Part shown: piece after piece, positions 22,054 through 33,460 of the stretch | Position numbering within the stretch: position 1 is the stretch's first letter | Layout: each line of letters starts with the position of its first letter | NCBI GenBank assembly: GCA_032622095.1 | Contig: CP136061.1 | Coordinates: forward strand, 132,194,087-132,258,086 | Length of the DNA: 64,000 bases | Reading direction: 5' to 3' | Source: Siphonodentalium dalli | Lineage: Eukaryota; Mollusca; Scaphopoda; Gadilida; Siphonodentaliidae | Translations under genes and position numbers: made by a program | The notes under the pieces: model-generated | Database searches by the model: none | The model's input: only the letters and a program-made list of their open reading frames with translations | Told to the model about the DNA's origin: nothing

Positions 22054-22683
22054 CAAAGTTGTCTAACATACCAATTCTTACCCCTGTCACACTCACAGCA
22101 CCAACTTTTAAAAGATTCTTGTATATTCAGAAAAATCCATTTCAATAAGAATTCGACAGCTACAACACAGTACTGTATGTACTTAATTGTGGCCAGAAAC
22201 AAATTTGTCAAGGCGACGGTCTCTGACACAGTTACGGATGAAGATGGATTAAGTGGCAATGCAGCAAAATTTTATGATTATCAAGAACAATATGTTGATA
22301 AATAACACATTTTGGGAAATTTTATACCATAGTTGACAGTGGATAGCATTATATTGTTGAAATTAATCGATTCTGATAACTAAAGCCTATTGTGAAGAAA
22401 TGTTGTTGTTGTAACTTGATGATATGGGGACTGTCTGATCGGATTGAGTACCTTAAACATTGGTCCATTGGAATGTATCCCGTTCTATCACTGGATTCCC
22501 CACAGTTCCATCTAATGTATCATATACAGTACCATATAGACCACATGCTAATATAACAGTGTCAATAGGGCAATGATCCCCTTTTTAATCACATATTCGT
22601 TATATATAGTATATAAAGTATAAATGTTGTTGTTTGTTTCTACATTCTCTGCCTTTTAGAATAAGTTAAATTTGATTTTAAGA
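22054..22683. other. Non-coding stretch with a Family G end fragment
   Basis: At about 22433-22456, GTCTGATCGGATTGAGTACC followed by TTAA matches the right end of the TTAA-bounded Family G (50840-51307, 62577-63034). The rest is AT-rich and shows nothing recognisable. Confidence 0.5.
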
Positions 22684-22846
22684 TATAAGGATTAACTGTC
22701 ATGTGGACTGTTTTTATGGAGATGTAACCGTGAGGGAAGTGTTCATAACTTGTGTAAAACCCGAAGGGTTTTACATACAAGTTATGACCACTTACCTCAC
22801 GGTTACATCTCCATAAAAACAGTCCACATGACAGTTAATCCTTATA
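22684..22846. repeat. Long near-perfect hairpin, ~79 bp arms, 3 nt loop
   Basis: The left arm is 22684-22762 and the right arm 22766-22846. Phrases ACTGTCATGTGGACTGTTTT and AAAACAGTCCACATGACAGT pair near the base; GTAAAACCC and GGGTTTTAC close a GAA loop. Only a few mismatches or indels are visible. If transcribed it would form a long double-stranded RNA stem, far longer than a microRNA precursor. A foldback MITE is the most likely origin. I could not define a flanking duplication. Confidence 0.88.
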
Positions 22847-23312
22847 TTTATATACATTTAGCGAAAAAGCCACTTTTGTAAATGTATTTAAATCGAAAAG
22901 TGTATCGTGACAAAACCAGCCCAAAATATCCCATAGCACCCTTGGCAAATGTTAACAGGAACAATTGAAACCCGATGATTTATTAAGTCAATCCTGCGTG
23001 AATCCAAATGCGCCCAAAACATTACGGATTCGTCTTTCCAAACCCAAATGACATATCGATGGTGTTATGAGCTTGCAGTTATAAGCCGTTGCGCATTCAC
23101 CGAGAAATAATTGCAACTAGCCACGTGGGCGCCGACCAATCAGAATGCTGGATTTAGTGATGACAACACTTAGTATGTAAATATAACCTGTTAACCTGAA
23201 TGTTTACAGAAGACATCTTCGACTGAAATAAATTACTTTTTTTGTTGACATTATATCATTGTTATTACATGTATTAACAGGAATTTATTGAAATTGAAAT
23301 TAAAGTCTCCCT
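22847..23312. other. Non-coding stretch
   Basis: No gene is recognised. The sequence AATTGAAATTAAAGTCTCCC just before 23313 leads into a TTAA element, so this could be the remaining part of a larger repeat beginning with the adjacent hairpin. Confidence 0.35.
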
Positions 23313-23316
23313 TTAA

Positions 23317-23688
23317 CCCTTTACCCAACAGAACGGCCCTGTGCCAATGCATTCTCTTATATATGCGAGTCGACCATAGGTCGCCTCGCATATATAAGAG
23401 AAGCATTGGCTTAACACATTAAAAATTATAAAATTGTTAAAGAATGTAAGAAAAAATGGTAAAAAGTGTTAAAAAAAGATTTTTTTAGGCCAATGCATTC
23501 TCTTATATATGCGAGTCGACCATAAGAGAATGCATTGGCACATGGCATAACTGTAACTATCACAATTTGGTCAAGGAGCCGGTTCCAATGATATCCATAT
23601 TTGTATGGTTCAATTGAGACAGACCGAAGATATTTTAGGCTGTTGAAGCTTTATTTGGCCGGTTTTGGCCGGTTTGTTGGGTAAAGGG
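23317..23688. mobile_element. TTAA element with ACCCTTTACCCAACA-type ends
   Basis: The element is 372 bp between TTAA at 23313-23316 and 23689-23692. The ends are CCCTTTACCCAACA and TGTTGGGTAAAGGG, exactly inverted. The left part holds a palindrome around CTTATATATGCGAGTCGACC (23353-23412), and a partly reduplicated form lies at about 23489-23540. The phrase CATTCTCTTATATATGCGA recurs alone at about 26442-26461. It is non-coding. Confidence 0.88.
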
Positions 23689-23692
23689 TTAA

Positions 23693-24418
23693 ACAAATTT
23701 GCCAAATTCTATTCCTATAATTGTCAAATAACACAAACAATTAAATTCTGGAGATTATTGGGGCGAGGGTTGAGGTTGGAGGGGTGCTGTGTTCCTTGCA
23801 TTAAGACAGTGATACTAGTAGATTAATTTAACAGCAGAAAGCATTTTAATCAGTGCTGTGACAGAAGTGAATATCAGTAAAGGTGGACAACTCTGATAAA
23901 AATTGATTTGAAGAGAAGACAGAAGATTGTGTCAGAGAAACTGATATAGGAATCACTGAATTAAATGGTTTCCCATAGGCGACAGTGTTAACGTGTCGAT
24001 CGAATTCACTGAATTTAAGCCTACAGGCTATTCCAGTGGTGTTTACCCAGCTAGATTGACACCAGTTGATCACGAAATGCAAGAAAAATCATAGGTCATG
24101 TGTTTAATTTTTTTAATAAATCCCCAAGTGTACGACAGGGCTATCCCACAGCCAAATTTGGTCTGGAAAAACCCAGAACTTGTAACAGCAGCTAGTTAAA
24201 TAAATTTCCCACTCACAAAAATCCATTCCCCCATTAATTCACCAGTTTAAATGATTCAGATATGATGTACAAATCAAATAAACATGCTGTCATCATTTAA
24301 TAACGTGTCACATGTATCAGGTGAAGGCCATTCTTCAGTTACCTTCACCTTTGGCATTCCACAGTGTACTCGCTCCCCGACTCTGGAACACATTTAGCTC
24401 CCTGATTACTATACAGGC
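23693..24418. other. Non-coding stretch
   Basis: A 78-codon minus-strand frame at 23846-24082 is unremarkable. I see no repeat ends, splice-like context or RNA gene here. Confidence 0.35.
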
Positions 24419-24636
24419 TACAGTAATGCTCTAATTAATCGACCTCTTAACCACAGCATAATTATGGGTAACTTTTCAGGATTTAGTCGGAAATATGGCT
24501 TGTTGCCATTCATCGGAAAGCTCTCAGCAAGAGCTTTCTGATGAATGGCAACAAGCCATATTTCCGACTAAATCCTGAAAAGTTACCCATAATTCTGCTG
24601 TGGTTAAGAGGTCGATTAATTAGAGCATTACTCTAG
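24419..24636. mobile_element. Family A MITE, full length
   Basis: It begins TACAGTAATGCTCTAATTAA and ends TTAGAGCATTACTCTA. Compensating changes (GCTCTAA and TTAGAGC) keep the termini paired. The centre is GGAAAGCTCTCAGCAAGAGC. Confidence 0.92.
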
Positions 24637-24639
24637 TTT

Positions 24640-24880
24640 ATTTATCAAAGGATGTGTGCTCTCTGTGGCCAGTGAAATACTGGTATATAATAGTAATAGG
24701 TCAATATAGCTCCTGGCTACTGTGCAACACTATGCAGTACAGTAAATGGTCATGTTTCAATAATTGTGCTAATTTGTACATAGAAATGTAATTGATTCAA
24801 CAATTTGTCATTGCAAATGAGACCAAATAGTCAGGGATATCTCTGCAGGGTGCAGACAGGGCATTTGCTTCAGATTCTGT
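24640..24880 (+). repeat. Dispersed repeat 'J', second copy
   Basis: TTATCAAAGGATGTGTGC, TGTGGCCAGTGAAATACTG, CTCCTGGCTACTGTGCAAC and AATGGTCATG follow the same order as in 21671-21900. It abuts the right end of a Family A MITE. Confidence 0.6.
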
Positions 24881-25327
24881 CCACTGGGGACTGGGGAGAT
24901 GTGGGGTGAAAATTATCTTTTATGTTCCATATCATTTGTAGGCATAACAGTTTGCTTAACTCTTTCAGTGCCATAATCCAAAGAGGACTGATAAAATATC
25001 TATGTATACACCCAAAAATAAATTCTGAAAAAAAATAAATAAATAACAATCAATAAATAAAAAATATTTGTTTATGCGGCCGATAATTTTAGGTATCTGG
25101 TACTGATAGAGTTGACTAATATTTTTCACTGAAGATCTATTACACAATCTAATCAAAGTCAATATTTCAAACTATTAAAATCCCATGATGAATGGATACT
25201 GTTCAATCATTGGAAATTCTGTAATCAAATCAGATCATGATATCGAGAACTGAGATATTGAACACATATGCTACAAGGAATCGAAAAACAGTCTGCAGCC
25301 TATAGCTGATGGGGCCATTGTCACAAG
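24881..25327. other. AT-rich non-coding stretch
   Basis: This includes an A/T-only tract around 25018-25070. A 65-codon frame on the minus strand is an artefact of that composition. Confidence 0.4.
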
Positions 25328-25758
25328 CGAGCCTTGAAATAGTGTGTCTGACATTTGCAGAATGAGGTCTCCAGAGGGTGAATAGTGACGTTACCCTGAA
25401 CAGTGGGCTAGCATCACCAAATTCACCCTCTGGGGACCTTATTCTGCTTAGACCTCATCTTCTGGGAATTGTCTAAGGTCACAAATAACTTTGTTTTTAG
25501 TTCCTTTTTCCCTTCTGTTCAGTTCTATATCCCCTAATTTACTGAAGATAAATTGCATAATTGAGGTGACAAATGGGTGAACATCAGACCAACTTCAACC
25601 GGGGAACTTCAATATGATCCTGGGTCTCCCATAGCAATTGAGGCCTATAAAGCAGAATGAGGTCCCCAGAAGGTGAATTTGGTGATGCTAGCCTGCCATA
25701 TGGGATAGCATCACAAATTTCACCCTCTGGGGACCAAATTCTGCAAATGACAGACACA
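25328..25758. mobile_element. Family B MITE, long form, right end truncated
   Basis: The left end is CGAGCCTTGAAATAGTGTGT. The left hairpin is at about 25358-25450, the first-variant spacer follows, and the right hairpin is at about 25650-25745. The right end stops at GACAGACACACC, missing the final GGCTTG. Confidence 0.82.
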
Positions 25759-26536
25759 CCAAAATGGCGGCAAGATCTGGTCTGACAATTTCAAAATTAG
25801 TTTATTCTGTATTTTCCAAAGATATCAGCGAGCTATTTATAGACTAATGAGCTATCCCAACCGCTCATCTCGGATACTGCAAAAAACGGATAACAAACTG
25901 TATCGAACAGATTTTTTTACAATCTTGAAAAAAGTGACAAAGTCACTTGAACACTTACACTTACATCGTCTCAAAAATCATATTTATATGGGGACGGGAT
26001 TCATAGTGAGATAGCAAATATTTATATATATAGCTCATTTTGCTATCTCTTTTGGTTCAGTTATTATAAAGGTGAATATAACAATGAACATTCACTTCAA
26101 TGTGAGGCATCCTGCCACACCACCATTTTCAAGAAAATTATGATGTTGTCTCAATGACCCTGCATGCTGCTGATTCAGGCCATGGTTAATTAAGTTTATG
26201 TTTACTAGTGTCATCCAGGATTCTGAGAACTACATGTAAATGTAAAATGCAGTGATTATTCATTATTAATTATTCTTGATAGGTTTCTGAAGTTACTTAT
26301 ATATAGTATAATGTAATTAATTATAATATCACATATCAATTATTAATCATATCATTTTAAGCATATATTAATTTTAATCATATATTAAGCCATTCATTAT
26401 GGGAGCTGCGCTGGTGCAGCATTAATGATTCTATGCCAGTGCATTCTCTTATATATGCGAAAATGCATTGAAACATTTCAGGAAGCTCCAGTATGGAAGG
26501 TTTAACACAAATCTTGTTTACATTCATAATGATTCA
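25759..26536. other. AT-rich non-coding stretch
   Basis: A short copy of the 23.3 kb element's phrase (CATTCTCTTATATATGCGA) is at about 26442. TTAATTATAATATC-type sequence fills 26270-26400. No gene was seen. Confidence 0.4.
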
Positions 26537-26755
26537 TACAGTAATGCCCTAAGTAATCGACTATTTAACTACAGCAGAATTATGGGTAACTTTTCAGGAT
26601 TTAGTCGGAAATATGGCTTGTTGCCATTCATCGGAAAGCTCTCGGAGAGAGCTTTCCGATGAATGGCAACAAGCCATATTTCTGACTAAAACCTGAAAAA
26701 TTACCCATAATTCTGCTGTTGTTAAAGAGTCGATTATTTAGGGCATTATTCTGTA
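26537..26755. mobile_element. Family A MITE, full length
   Basis: TACAGTAATGCCCTAAGTAA at the left, GGGCATTATTCTGTA at the right, and centre GAAAGCTCTCGGAGAGAGCT. This is one of the best copies for defining the family: ~218 bp, almost entirely self-complementary, ending in TA. Confidence 0.93.
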
Positions 26756-26896
26756 CTGTGGATCAAATTTATGTTCTTATTAGGAATTGAGCCAGCTTCA
26801 CTATCACTACAAAGCTTTATATAATTGGATGTGTTTTGTACAGAACTAAGATCATGTCAGAAATCATTTACACCAAATGTCCTTGTGGCAGTGGTA

Positions 26897-27010
26897 TCTC
26901 AGTGAGAGCTTTCCGATGAATGGCAACAAGCCATATTTCCGACTAAATCCTGAAAAGTTACCCATAATTCTGCTGTAGTTAAAGAGTTGATTACTTAGGG
27001 CATTACTGTA
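26897..27010 (+). mobile_element. Family A MITE, right arm only
   Basis: It starts at the palindrome centre (TCAGTGAGAGCTTTCCGATG) and runs to GGGCATTACTGTA. It lies 141 bp from a full copy in the same region, so it may be a solo arm left by abortive transposition or deletion. Confidence 0.85.
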
Positions 27011-27059
27011 TGATGCGAGTGAAGCATGTGTTTAGGGAATAGAGTAGTGTTCAGATGAG

Positions 27060-27244
27060 TTCATTGCATACATTGCGTTGGTCCGTATGTTGTGTTGACA
27101 CGATCCGTTTTCCTTCGCTTCGAAGACAGTCGCTATCGATTGAAAACAAGAAATGTCATGACGTATCCCATATAAGGTATGGGATAAGCCTTGCCTGTAA
27201 TCAAATTTCAACAGAATGCATGCAACATACATGTATGCAATGAA
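27060..27244. mobile_element. Possible small MITE with 14 bp terminal inverted repeats
   Basis: TTCATTGCATACAT at 27060-27073 and its exact complement ATGTATGCAATGAA at 27231-27244 bound 185 bp. I cannot identify a target duplication or another copy. Overlapping frames of 62-66 codons on both strands reflect the short interval rather than coding. Confidence 0.4.
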
Positions 27245-28129
27245 CCAGTCTGAATGTTATTTAATAGTAAATGTTCACATCTGAATTTTCACAGGGACAC
27301 TCTTTGGGACAATGGAATTAATTAATCAAATGTGTTATATTTTCTACCAAAAAAGGAAATGTGGCATAGCATTGAAACAATTAGTCGACTAACCAATGTC
27401 GATGCTGATATCTCCCAATGTCGACGCTGTATTTTGCCATCAACTAGTCAGATAATTGTATATACTTCCCACAATAAGAGATTTAAAGACTATAATTTAG
27501 GTAGGTACATGGCATGTTGATCAAACACTTGCAGCGGATTAGACAGTGTTAAAAACGCAAGATAAGTTGTGCACTAATCGCGAGATAACTCGGTCACCAG
27601 GTGTTCCAAGTTCCATGATGGTGAAATTGACATTCAGATTCACAGTTTCAATGGAACTTTTTTTATCATTACGAGTGGTTGAAGAACCCCTGTTTATCGA
27701 AATCACATGATTAAATACTTCCCTTTTAGAAGTGTGCAAAATAGCTGATATTTTACAATTTTGTTTATACCTGTATCTCTTGTTTTCAACATCTGTGAAC
27801 ATAATCATTACATGAGTTCTTTCGTCAAATCAATTATGAAGATTTTTATGATGTGTTAATGATTAAACCAAAGTTTTTCCACTGAATCATTGTCCTTTGA
27901 ACAAAGCTAGTAATGGAATAAAATTGCGACTAGGTGAGGAGGGAAATAAGGATAAAATTCTCGGCCGCAGGTACCGACTAGTCAACTTCGATTCGACTTT
28001 TGGGTTCTACAAGCCAACTCCAGAATCTCAGAGTCGTTTCAACACTAATGTGGCGATATTTGCATAAAACATAAAACAAGGATTGTGCATCAAAGATGTC
28101 TCGGGTCGAGTTTTTTTGCCAAATAAGAG
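27245..28129. other. Non-coding stretch
   Basis: CCAATGTCGATGCTG and CCAATGTCGACGCTG (about 27393 and 27417) form a small direct repeat. The minus-strand frame 27539-27808 (89 codons) has ordinary composition but no motif I recognise and no convincing splice sites. It is left uncalled. Confidence 0.35.
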
Positions 28130-30502
28130 TGAATCTAATGGCCATAACTCAGGTGAAAAAAATTGATCAAACCTGTATTTTTTAACAAAATCAAGATATT
28201 GTTGTGAAGATACATATGAATGGAATCAGTTGACATAAATTCAAGTTTAAGCACTAACAGTCATAATAAATCTAAAAATAAACTAAGGGCCGTAACACAG
28301 GTAAAATAAATCGGACAAACCTGTTTTTTTTTAACTCGATCGTGTTATCGTTGTCATAGATCCACATATCAAATACAAATGCAATCAGTTGACATTTGTT
28401 CAAGTTTTTGCACTATCGATCATAAAATTGGTCAAAATAGACAAACTAAGAGCCATAACTCGGGTAAAATAAATCGGACAAACCTGTTTTTCGAACTCAA
28501 TCATGATATTGTTGTCATAGGTCCACAAATCAAATATGAATGTAATCGGTTGACATTTGTTCAAATTTTTGCACTAATGGTAATAAAATTAGTAACAAGA
28601 ACATCGCTAGGGGATGGCAAAATACGCCCTTTAGCCATTTTGAATTGTACTACCGCAAAATAAAATAACAATTTGAGCTTACAAAGAATATCTGATATAT
28701 CCCTAATATCAATGCCAAAATGGAGTCAAATTCTAAGTAGAAAAATGACCGTAACTCATGTGAAAATAATTGAACAGAACCTATATTCAAACTTGGGAAA
28801 CACACATACCAGCTTTGGTTCAGATAAAATAATCCAAACTGGAGTTATCGTTAAGAAACAGAAATGTTATGACATCGGTCAAGTTCTAAATCCAAAAAGG
28901 CCATAACTCATGTAAAAATAATTGGACGGAACCCATATTCGAAATTGGCCTGTATTTTTAGCTGGGAAATACACATACCAACGTTGGTTCAGATCAAATA
29001 ATCCAAACTGGAGTTATCGGTCGGAAACCAAAATAATACAACTTTTTTCAAAAGGGCGTATAAAATCACAGGGGCCTGAAACGCGCTCCGCTGTCCGCCC
29101 CCCTTTTACACTGCCCATATACGCCGCTCTATATACGCGCCTTCTTCGCATTAATGGAACATTATATAGACAAGGGTGACTGTAGAAATTCAACGTTTCA
29201 CCATCGCTCGGGAGTCGCACAAATTTAGCCCATTCACCCCAGTAATGATAACGATATATACACGGATGGATCGGCAAAGAATTCACCTTTCAATAAATAC
29301 CACAAACTCCCATCAGAAACATTCATACACGTTGCATTTATTAAAATTTTAACCACCGAATATTGTCAAGTGACACAGTTCCTAAATTTAATATTCATTG
29401 TGATCTGACCTTTCCATGACTGACAGAGTAGAAACAGCCAATCACGGCTCAGTGTTAGAATCGAGGTCAGGTCATAATGAATATTAAAATGAGGCCCTCG
29501 ATTCTAACACTGAGCGGTGATTGGCTGTTTCTACTATGTCAGTCATGGAAAGGTCAGGTCACAATGAATATTAAATTTAGGAATTGTGTCACTTGACAAA
29601 TTTCTTTTTTAAAGTTTGAATTATCGACAGATTTCTCCTCTATTAGAATTGTTTACTGACAATGTGTTGATTTGTATGAGTAAATAAATTATTAGCCGAC
29701 AATAAATCACTAAGTTCCAGATATTTAGTTGATCGTTTGACCGATTTTTAATGTCTCTCCGGAGACAATATTCGGTGGTTAAAATTTTAATAAATGCAAC
29801 GTGTATGAATGTTTCTGATGGGAGTTTGTGGTATTTATTGAAAGATGAATTCTTTGCCGATCCATCCGTGTATATATCGTTATCATTACTGGGGTGAATG
29901 GGCTAAATTTGTGCGACTCCCGAGCGATGGTGAAACGTTGAATTTCTACAGTCACCCTCGTCTATATAATGTTCCATTAACGCGAAGAAGGCGCGTATAT
30001 AGAGCGGCGTATATGGGCAGTGCAAAACGGGGGCGGACAGCGGAGCGCGTTACAGGCCCCTGTGTATAAAATAGACAAACTAAGGGCTGTAACTCAGGTA
30101 AAAAGGATCGGACAAATCTGGTTTCGAACTCGTTCAAGATATTGTTGTGAAAGATCCATATACCAAATAAGAATAAAATTGGTTGATATTTGTTCAAGTT
30201 TTGGCGCTATCAGACCTAAAATTGATAAAAAATAGACAAACTATAAGGGCTGTATCTCAATTAAAAAGGATCAGACAAATATGGTTTTCGAACTCATTCG
30301 AGATATTGTTGTAAAAGATCCATATACCAAATACGATTACAATTGGTCGATGCTTGTTCATGTTATCATGCTAACAGACCATAAACTCTCTAAAATTGCT
30401 AAATATAGACTAAAATAAAGGGCCATAACTCAGGTAAAAATAATTGGACAAATCTGGTTATCAAACTCAATCGAGATATTGTTACGAGATCCATATACCG
30501 AA
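28130..30502 (+). repeat. Family E tandem array, ~150-170 bp units, left part
   Basis: Recurring phrases such as GGCCATAACTCAGGTAAAAA and CGGACAAACCTG mark units starting near 28144, 28292, 28454, 28748, 28900, 30086, 30248 and 30420. Each unit also carries GATATTGTTGT(C/G)A, CCATATACCAAAT and TTGACATTTGTTCAAGTTT. Small frames (60-94 codons) recur with the period and are not genes. The array is interrupted by 29067-30064 and resumes at 43929 after a 13.4 kb insertion. Confidence 0.85.
29059..30072. mobile_element. 998 bp foldback element with perfect 8 bp target duplication
   Basis: The element is 29067-30064, flanked by TATAAAAT at 29059-29066 and 30065-30072. Termini are CACAGGGGCCTGAAACGCGC and its inverted partner ending CAGGCCCCTGTG. 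The arms pair over most of the element, meeting near 29467-29490. The right arm has about 170 bp (29592-29765) without a partner. An 8 bp duplication with CAGGGG near the tip fits a hAT-like non-autonomous element. The mirrored frames translating as NSLPIHPCIYRYHYWGEW are arm symmetry, not genes. Confidence 0.92.
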
Positions 30503-30809
30503 TAGTCCATGACCCAGGCTCCCCAAAAATGAAAAATGGTACCAATTTGGTGGGCAAATTCTATCAATATTTTTCTGAATGCCTATAACCTGAAGTTTAT
30601 CTCAGTGCTGGGGCACACTGGGGCAGTGTAGCTTAGTGTGCAAATTTGTGTTTCCATGGCAACGGAGGGTGTTTTTGGCCAGTATAAAAATTATGCCTAT
30701 AATGGTTTATAACTAGAAAGTTTAATGCAGTACGTCTACCTGTGCATCGATAGGGGGGTGCTACCATTATTGGGCTTTCTTTTGGCACTGGAGATTTCCC
30801 CTCAAGAGG

Positions 30810-30837
30810 TCAAGGTCATATATAAAGGTCAAGGTCA
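30810..30837 (+). promoter_or_regulatory. Pair of TCAAGGTCA motifs (nuclear-receptor extended half-sites)
   Basis: TCAAGGTCA occurs exactly at 30810-30818 and 30829-30837. It recurs at 31411-31419, 31562-31570 and 31581-31589, and inverted at 32943-32951, 33507-33515, 43601-43609 and 43620-43628. The string equals the extended half-site bound by monomeric orphan receptors of the ERR and SF-1 type. Presence is seen directly; binding is inference. Confidence 0.4.
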
Positions 30838-31445
30838 TTGACCAAAATATTTTTTCATAACGGGTCATACATTTTCTACCCACTGGGTTTATATATCAGT
30901 TCTGAATACGTTATCTTTGCTCTGAAATAATATAGAGCATATAGGTTACATGGACAACGGCGTTGTTAAGTGAAACCGAGAAGTCCCTCATGAGATATAA
31001 TCTTTAAACTTGGTGACCATTTTCCAAAATGGGTCAAAATCAGTTATTTCACAGGATATCGTGCTTCTGTGTATAGTATCGATTAGATACTTTATATATA
31101 CTTATAGTGGGATCCCTTAAGGGTTGAATCGTGATTTTAGTGACTAAAGCATGAAACTTCAAATATATGTTGCTTGGGTATAAGGAATTTTTTTTTGGAA
31201 GGGTGCTCGGGTTGGGGTCATCTATTATGATAAAATCAGGTTTCCATCGAAACGGCATAAAATATTTAAAAAAATATTTTAAAAGTCACTTTTGAGATTC
31301 AACGAACCTTGGGTTTAAACAAATTATATTAACTCATATCTCTCATTAATGGTCCACCAAGCGGACCTGGCCACCATGGCATAATATAGGGCCAATGTCA
31401 ATTACCAGGGTCAAGGTCATTGGGGAAATGTATTATTTTGGTTTA

Positions 31446-33460
31446 TTTTTTATTAACTGTCTAATATTTTGTTTAATGCAGTAAGTCTATCTTTGCAATG
31501 GTATGGGGGTGTTGGCCATTGGTGTACTTTCTTTTGACGCTGGAGATTTCACCTCCAGAGGTCAAGGTCATATACAAATGTCAAGGTCATTGTCCAAAAT
31601 ATTAGCTTTTTTCATATCGGGTCATATATAGTTTCTACCCACTGAGTTTATATATCAGTTCTGAATACATTATCTTCGCTCAGAAATAATCTACAACATA
31701 TATGCTACATGGAGAACTGCATTATTATTGCAACCGGCAAGTCGTGAGATATAGGTCTTTAAACTTTGTGGCCATTTTCAAAACTTGGTCAAAATCAGTT
31801 ATTTCCCAAGATATCGTGTTTTTGCGTATATTATAGTTAGATATTTATAGTAGTCTCCTTTAACTCATTCAGTGCTGGAGACGGATATATACATATATAT
31901 AATTTCAATATTGGTACACATGCGAACTACCTGGTTTATAAAATAAACCCACTTGGTGAATACTGCCCCAATTGTCGGAAACCTCAATAATTGGCATTCA
32001 TGTTTACGTCATTGCTAAAGCAACTTTCTGTTATTTCTACCCAATTTTTTTTGAAAGCATATAACCTACTTATCGAAGTCCACATATAGTCAGTTCTCCA
32101 CATGAGAATCCTTAAGTGACCACTAGTGAATCCAGGTGACCACTTGACTGGAGCACAGGAGCTTGGAATTTGGTCAAAACCCCTCTTTTATTGGCGGAAC
32201 CACCACCCGGGACGGAGCCATCGAATATGTCGTAGAATCAAGTTTCATTGGGAATGCCCATTTACTCATGCATGTGGGTCACACAAAGCAGTTTTTCAGC
32301 CAATCATCACAGTCCATATATGAGAAGGTCACTGAAGGTGAAATGGCATTTTTTGGAGCCAATGTAGGATATATGTCTCCACGCAGAGTCAATATTACGG
32401 AGAGAAACTATTCCTATTCCTTACATGTAGCAGAGTCCCTTGAGGATTGCATCTCGATTTTAGGGTCTAACGTATGAAACTTGGCATACTGGTGGAGTGA
32501 CAGTACCCCCCTTACACTTTTATCATTTGATCATTTATAATTTTAATCTGGGATATATTGAACTTTTTACGCAGACAGCATGGACCAGTTACAAAACCCG
32601 TCTGGCAAATAACTTGAACAACCATATATATTTTTGCATGTTTTTAAAGATTTTTTGTCCAATCCAGAAACCCAAACAAACCAAACCTGATGATGGACAG
32701 GTGGGATCTGCCACTAACAAAGATAGTAGGGTGTGGCAAATCTGCTCTGATATCAGGAAGTACGCAATATGGTGGCATATGACACCATTGATTGGGGGTA
32801 TCAGCTGTCTTGAAGCACCTATGAGTTGGTGAAAAGGATACTGGCGCACTGTGAGGCAATGAATGTAAAACAAATGAAAAGTTTATTATCTGGGAGCGGT
32901 ATACTGGACTCTTTATAAAACTGGCTGACAAATAAGAGTGATTGACCTTGACCGTAACAGTTGACTTTGACCCTATATGTCCTACTGACCCAGTCCGTTT
33001 GTTGGACCATTGAATGGCACTATGAGTTCACTTCATTTATTCTAACACAAGACTCATCCGGTTGCCAGCAGTGGACGTTTGTCAGCTTTTCTCACAATAA
33101 TTTATGCCGTTGCCATGGAAAACATAGTCTTTCCTGACACATGATCTCTCATCTGAGCATACCCTCCAAAAAGTTTCCACTATAACTAAGCAAAATATAT
33201 GTGAAGTATTCCTGTTTATTTTGGTCTGATAATCTCTATAGGGCAATGTATCGTGACTTATGTATTGCCACAGATACTATACAAAGTTATACTTAAAACA
33301 GTGATTATATATGAACTAAATGTTGTGACATATTGACATTGATCGTCTTATATCAAGTGTGCCATATATCAAATTCAACGTGGTGATGCATGGCGCCCTA
33401 ACTTTTCTATATTGTGATGTGGATTGCACTAAGGGTAGCTAAATATGAGACAATTAGTAA
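31446..33460. repeat. Loop of the 13.4 kb element with a second, diverged copy of its arms
   Basis: 31440-31860 repeats the left-arm phrases (GTAAGTCTATCTTTGCAATG, TCAAGGTCATATACAAATG, TTTCTACCCACTGAGTTTAT), and 32930-33240 repeats the right-arm phrases inverted. Between them, 31860-32930 is without identified counterpart. Frames of 94-111 codons at 32163-32873 lie on both strands, overlap each other and show no family signature. Confidence 0.65.

Noticed and set aside
22684-22846. microRNA precursor
   Set aside because: The ~80 bp arms with a 3 nt loop are too long and too perfect for a typical animal pre-miRNA. A foldback repeat is more likely.
29014-30069. Two opposed frames translating as NSLPIHPCIYRYHYWGEW
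   Set aside because: They are mirror images generated by the palindromic 29067-30064 element.
32163-32931. Cluster of 94-111 codon frames on both strands
   Set aside because: They overlap in antisense, lie in the loop of a foldback element and show no recognisable domain; no splice context was found.
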